Source of the DNA: Spirogloea muscicola | Taxonomy: Eukaryota > Streptophyta > Zygnematophyceae > Spirogloeales > Spirogloeaceae | Reading direction: 5' to 3' | DNA: 19,700 bases | Assembly: GCA_009602725.1 (NCBI GenBank) | Contig: WELB01000014.1 | Location: 826,185-845,884, forward strand | Shown: positions 18,801 through 19,700 of the stretch, in pieces | Layout of the letters: every line of letters begins with the position of its first letter | Position numbering within the stretch: the first letter of the stretch is position 1 | Translations under genes and position numbers: made by a program | Notes under the pieces: model-generated | What the model saw: the letters and a program-made list of their open reading frames with translations, nothing else | What the model was told of the DNA's origin: nothing | The model's database searches: none

Positions 18801-19559
18801 CTCTCCCGTGCGCAGTCGCAAATTTCCTGTGCAGCAAGATCGACAGCAGGGAGGCCCGTTTGGATGGCCCGAAGCGCAGCGACGGCGTCAGCCACCACCA
18901 GTGCCCAGCAGCTGTCGCACTGGCCCTGGTTTTTCACCTGCCGGTGACAAGACAGGAGCGGCATGGGCCATATCGCTTGTTAGCATAAGTGCGTTGCATA
19001 TTCGCCGGGAATCCAAGCCACTGCTTTCGCGCACTACGGGATTGTGTTGGAGCCGGCAATGGCGGTTGAGCATGACAATAGCTGGACACTGCCAGGCAAC
19101 CGGCTGACATTATGACCTGCAGAAGGTATACTGTGAGACCAGGAAGAGCACCCCCAACCAAGTACAATTTAAGCAGAGACACGAAGCTGGCTTACCGGAG
19201 GGAGCACGTCGGGCACGAGGCGCCAATCGACGGACACGGGCGGCCGCAACGCTGGCGTAGCGGTAGTACTTGCTGCGGGCGTGATGGGATGCGCCAGCAG
19301 CAGTGGTGGAGCCGAGGCCGGGCACGCGGATGCCCAGGCGGCGCACCGGCGCCCCGGGGTATGCGCCGTCGATCATGCGCCGACGGGGCGCCGGAAATCC
19401 GCCGGCTGCGCGCTCCGGCGGCGGCCGCACGCCCCGGTTTGCGACGAGGACCTCGAACGCCGTCGGCTGGCCGGCGGCGGCGACGACGGGCAGGAGGGCG
19501 ACGAGGAGGAGGGCCAGCGCCGCTGCAGCAGCAGCGGGAGCCCATTGCGGTGCTGCCAT
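15890..19559 (-). CDS. Secreted papain-EGF-LysM-Kazal multidomain protease
   Basis: Predicted exons are 19559-19196, 18937-18566, 18111-17409, 17271-16520 and 16288-15890, with GT-AG introns. The product has 862 residues if one extra base near 19250 is ignored. Residues 1-29 form a signal peptide (Ala/Leu core, ending VVAAA). A propeptide-like segment reaches about 103. The papain-type C1A domain spans about 104-327, with VSVDWR, Q125 and Cys131 in [14 protein letters not shown], His277 in [10 protein letters not shown] and Asn299 in RNTWG, so the catalytic set is complete. Two EGF-like modules (about 335-425) and about five LysM or LysM-like modules (448-485, 498-541, 558-609, 623-669, 682-733) follow, then a Kazal-like module (742-781) and a tail with 12 Cys. 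LysM modules bind GlcNAc-type glycans, so it probably acts outside the cell or at the wall. Substrate and physiological role are unknown. Confidence 0.8.
16520..17271 (-). other. Exon 4: LysM module array
   Basis: This exon of 752 bases encodes about 250 residues holding most of the LysM array. Clear copies start [12 protein letters not shown] and [12 protein letters not shown] and end with L-x-(A/V)-G-Q-x-(I/L)-C. A third (about 558-609) has a Cys-rich, less typical start ([13 protein letters not shown]) but a normal NPGLDC core. The last ([12 protein letters not shown]) is completed by IPC from exon 5. The Cys in the first helix and in NPGLDC suggests disulfide-bonded, secreted-type LysM modules. 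Confidence 0.8.
18566..18937 (-). other. Exon 2: catalytic-Cys part of the papain domain
   Basis: This exon encodes 124 residues beginning [19 protein letters not shown]. The usual papain motif is QGxCGSCWAF; here the Gly before Ser is Asp and the Phe is Leu. It continues through EICDC and [15 protein letters not shown] (the GCNGG-type motif) and ends at the ALKQAIASQ segment. Exon 3 then supplies [13 protein letters not shown] and the His and Asn residues. The exon joins are phase 0 on both sides. Confidence 0.85.
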
Positions 19560-19700
19560 GCCGCCTGGTAAGCTGGGAGGCTCAAGTGGCCAGGGAGAAG
19601 GCGCGAGGTGGGGGGCGGAGGAGCGAGCAGCGGGCGCTTGCGGTTACTGGCGCCAGGCTCGGGCGGCGGGGAGGAGAAGCTCCCGCGGGGAGGAGGGAGG
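19560..19700. promoter_or_regulatory. Upstream region of the protease gene
   Basis: The last 141 bases lie upstream of the protease start codon (- strand) and presumably hold part of its leader and promoter. The + strand is GC- and purine-rich here. No start of another gene or specific element is recognisable before the window ends. Confidence 0.35.

Noticed and set aside
1-19700. CRISPR array, prophage, insertion sequence or bacterial operon
   Set aside because: No spaced direct repeats, transposase, phage genes or Shine-Dalgarno-linked gene runs were seen; introns show this is eukaryotic nuclear DNA.

Overview
The window looks like nuclear DNA of a green alga, most likely a trebouxiophyte such as a Coccomyxa- or Chlorella-type species. 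This is inferred from spliced genes with short GT-AG introns (about 100-450 bases), GC-rich exons against more AT-rich introns, Ala/Gly-rich plastid-type leaders, plant-like nucleoporin features and a eukaryotic tRNA gene. There are no bacterial operons, prophage, insertion sequences or CRISPR arrays. Gene models were built by hand from reading frame, splice-site phase and protein-family similarity, so each exon edge is a prediction.

Layout. (1) 513-2560, + strand, six exons: a 430-residue, probably plastid protein with a GIY-YIG-like nuclease domain of cyanobacterial type, followed by a coiled-coil stretch and an unrecognised C-terminal half. (2) 3912-5280, + strand, three exons: a 292-residue DUF309 protein, probably plastid. 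(3) 5857-14561, - strand, fifteen exons: the complete NUP98-NUP96 nucleoporin precursor (1866 residues), with FG repeats, a GLEBS Rae1-binding motif, the autoproteolytic domain with an intact His-Phe/Ser site, and the Nup96 scaffold. (4) 14913-14985, + strand: tRNA-Lys(UUU), beside the NUP98 promoter side. (5) 15890-19559, - strand, five exons: a secreted multidomain protein consisting of signal peptide, papain-type protease, two EGF-like modules, about five LysM modules, a Kazal-like module and a Cys-rich tail (862 residues if one apparent single-base frame break in exon 1 is disregarded).

Genes 2 and 3 converge across 576 bases that hold a perfect 50-base tandem duplication. A repeat related to an inverted-repeat element occurs at about 3.4 kb and again at about 15.3-15.6 kb. 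The genes are not functionally linked in any obvious way; this is an ordinary algal gene neighbourhood. The least ordinary item is the papain-EGF-LysM-Kazal protein, which resembles an extracellular glycan-targeted protease carrying its own inhibitor-like module. Also notable are a GC-AG intron in NUP96 and the fused NUP98-NUP96 organisation in a green-lineage genome.
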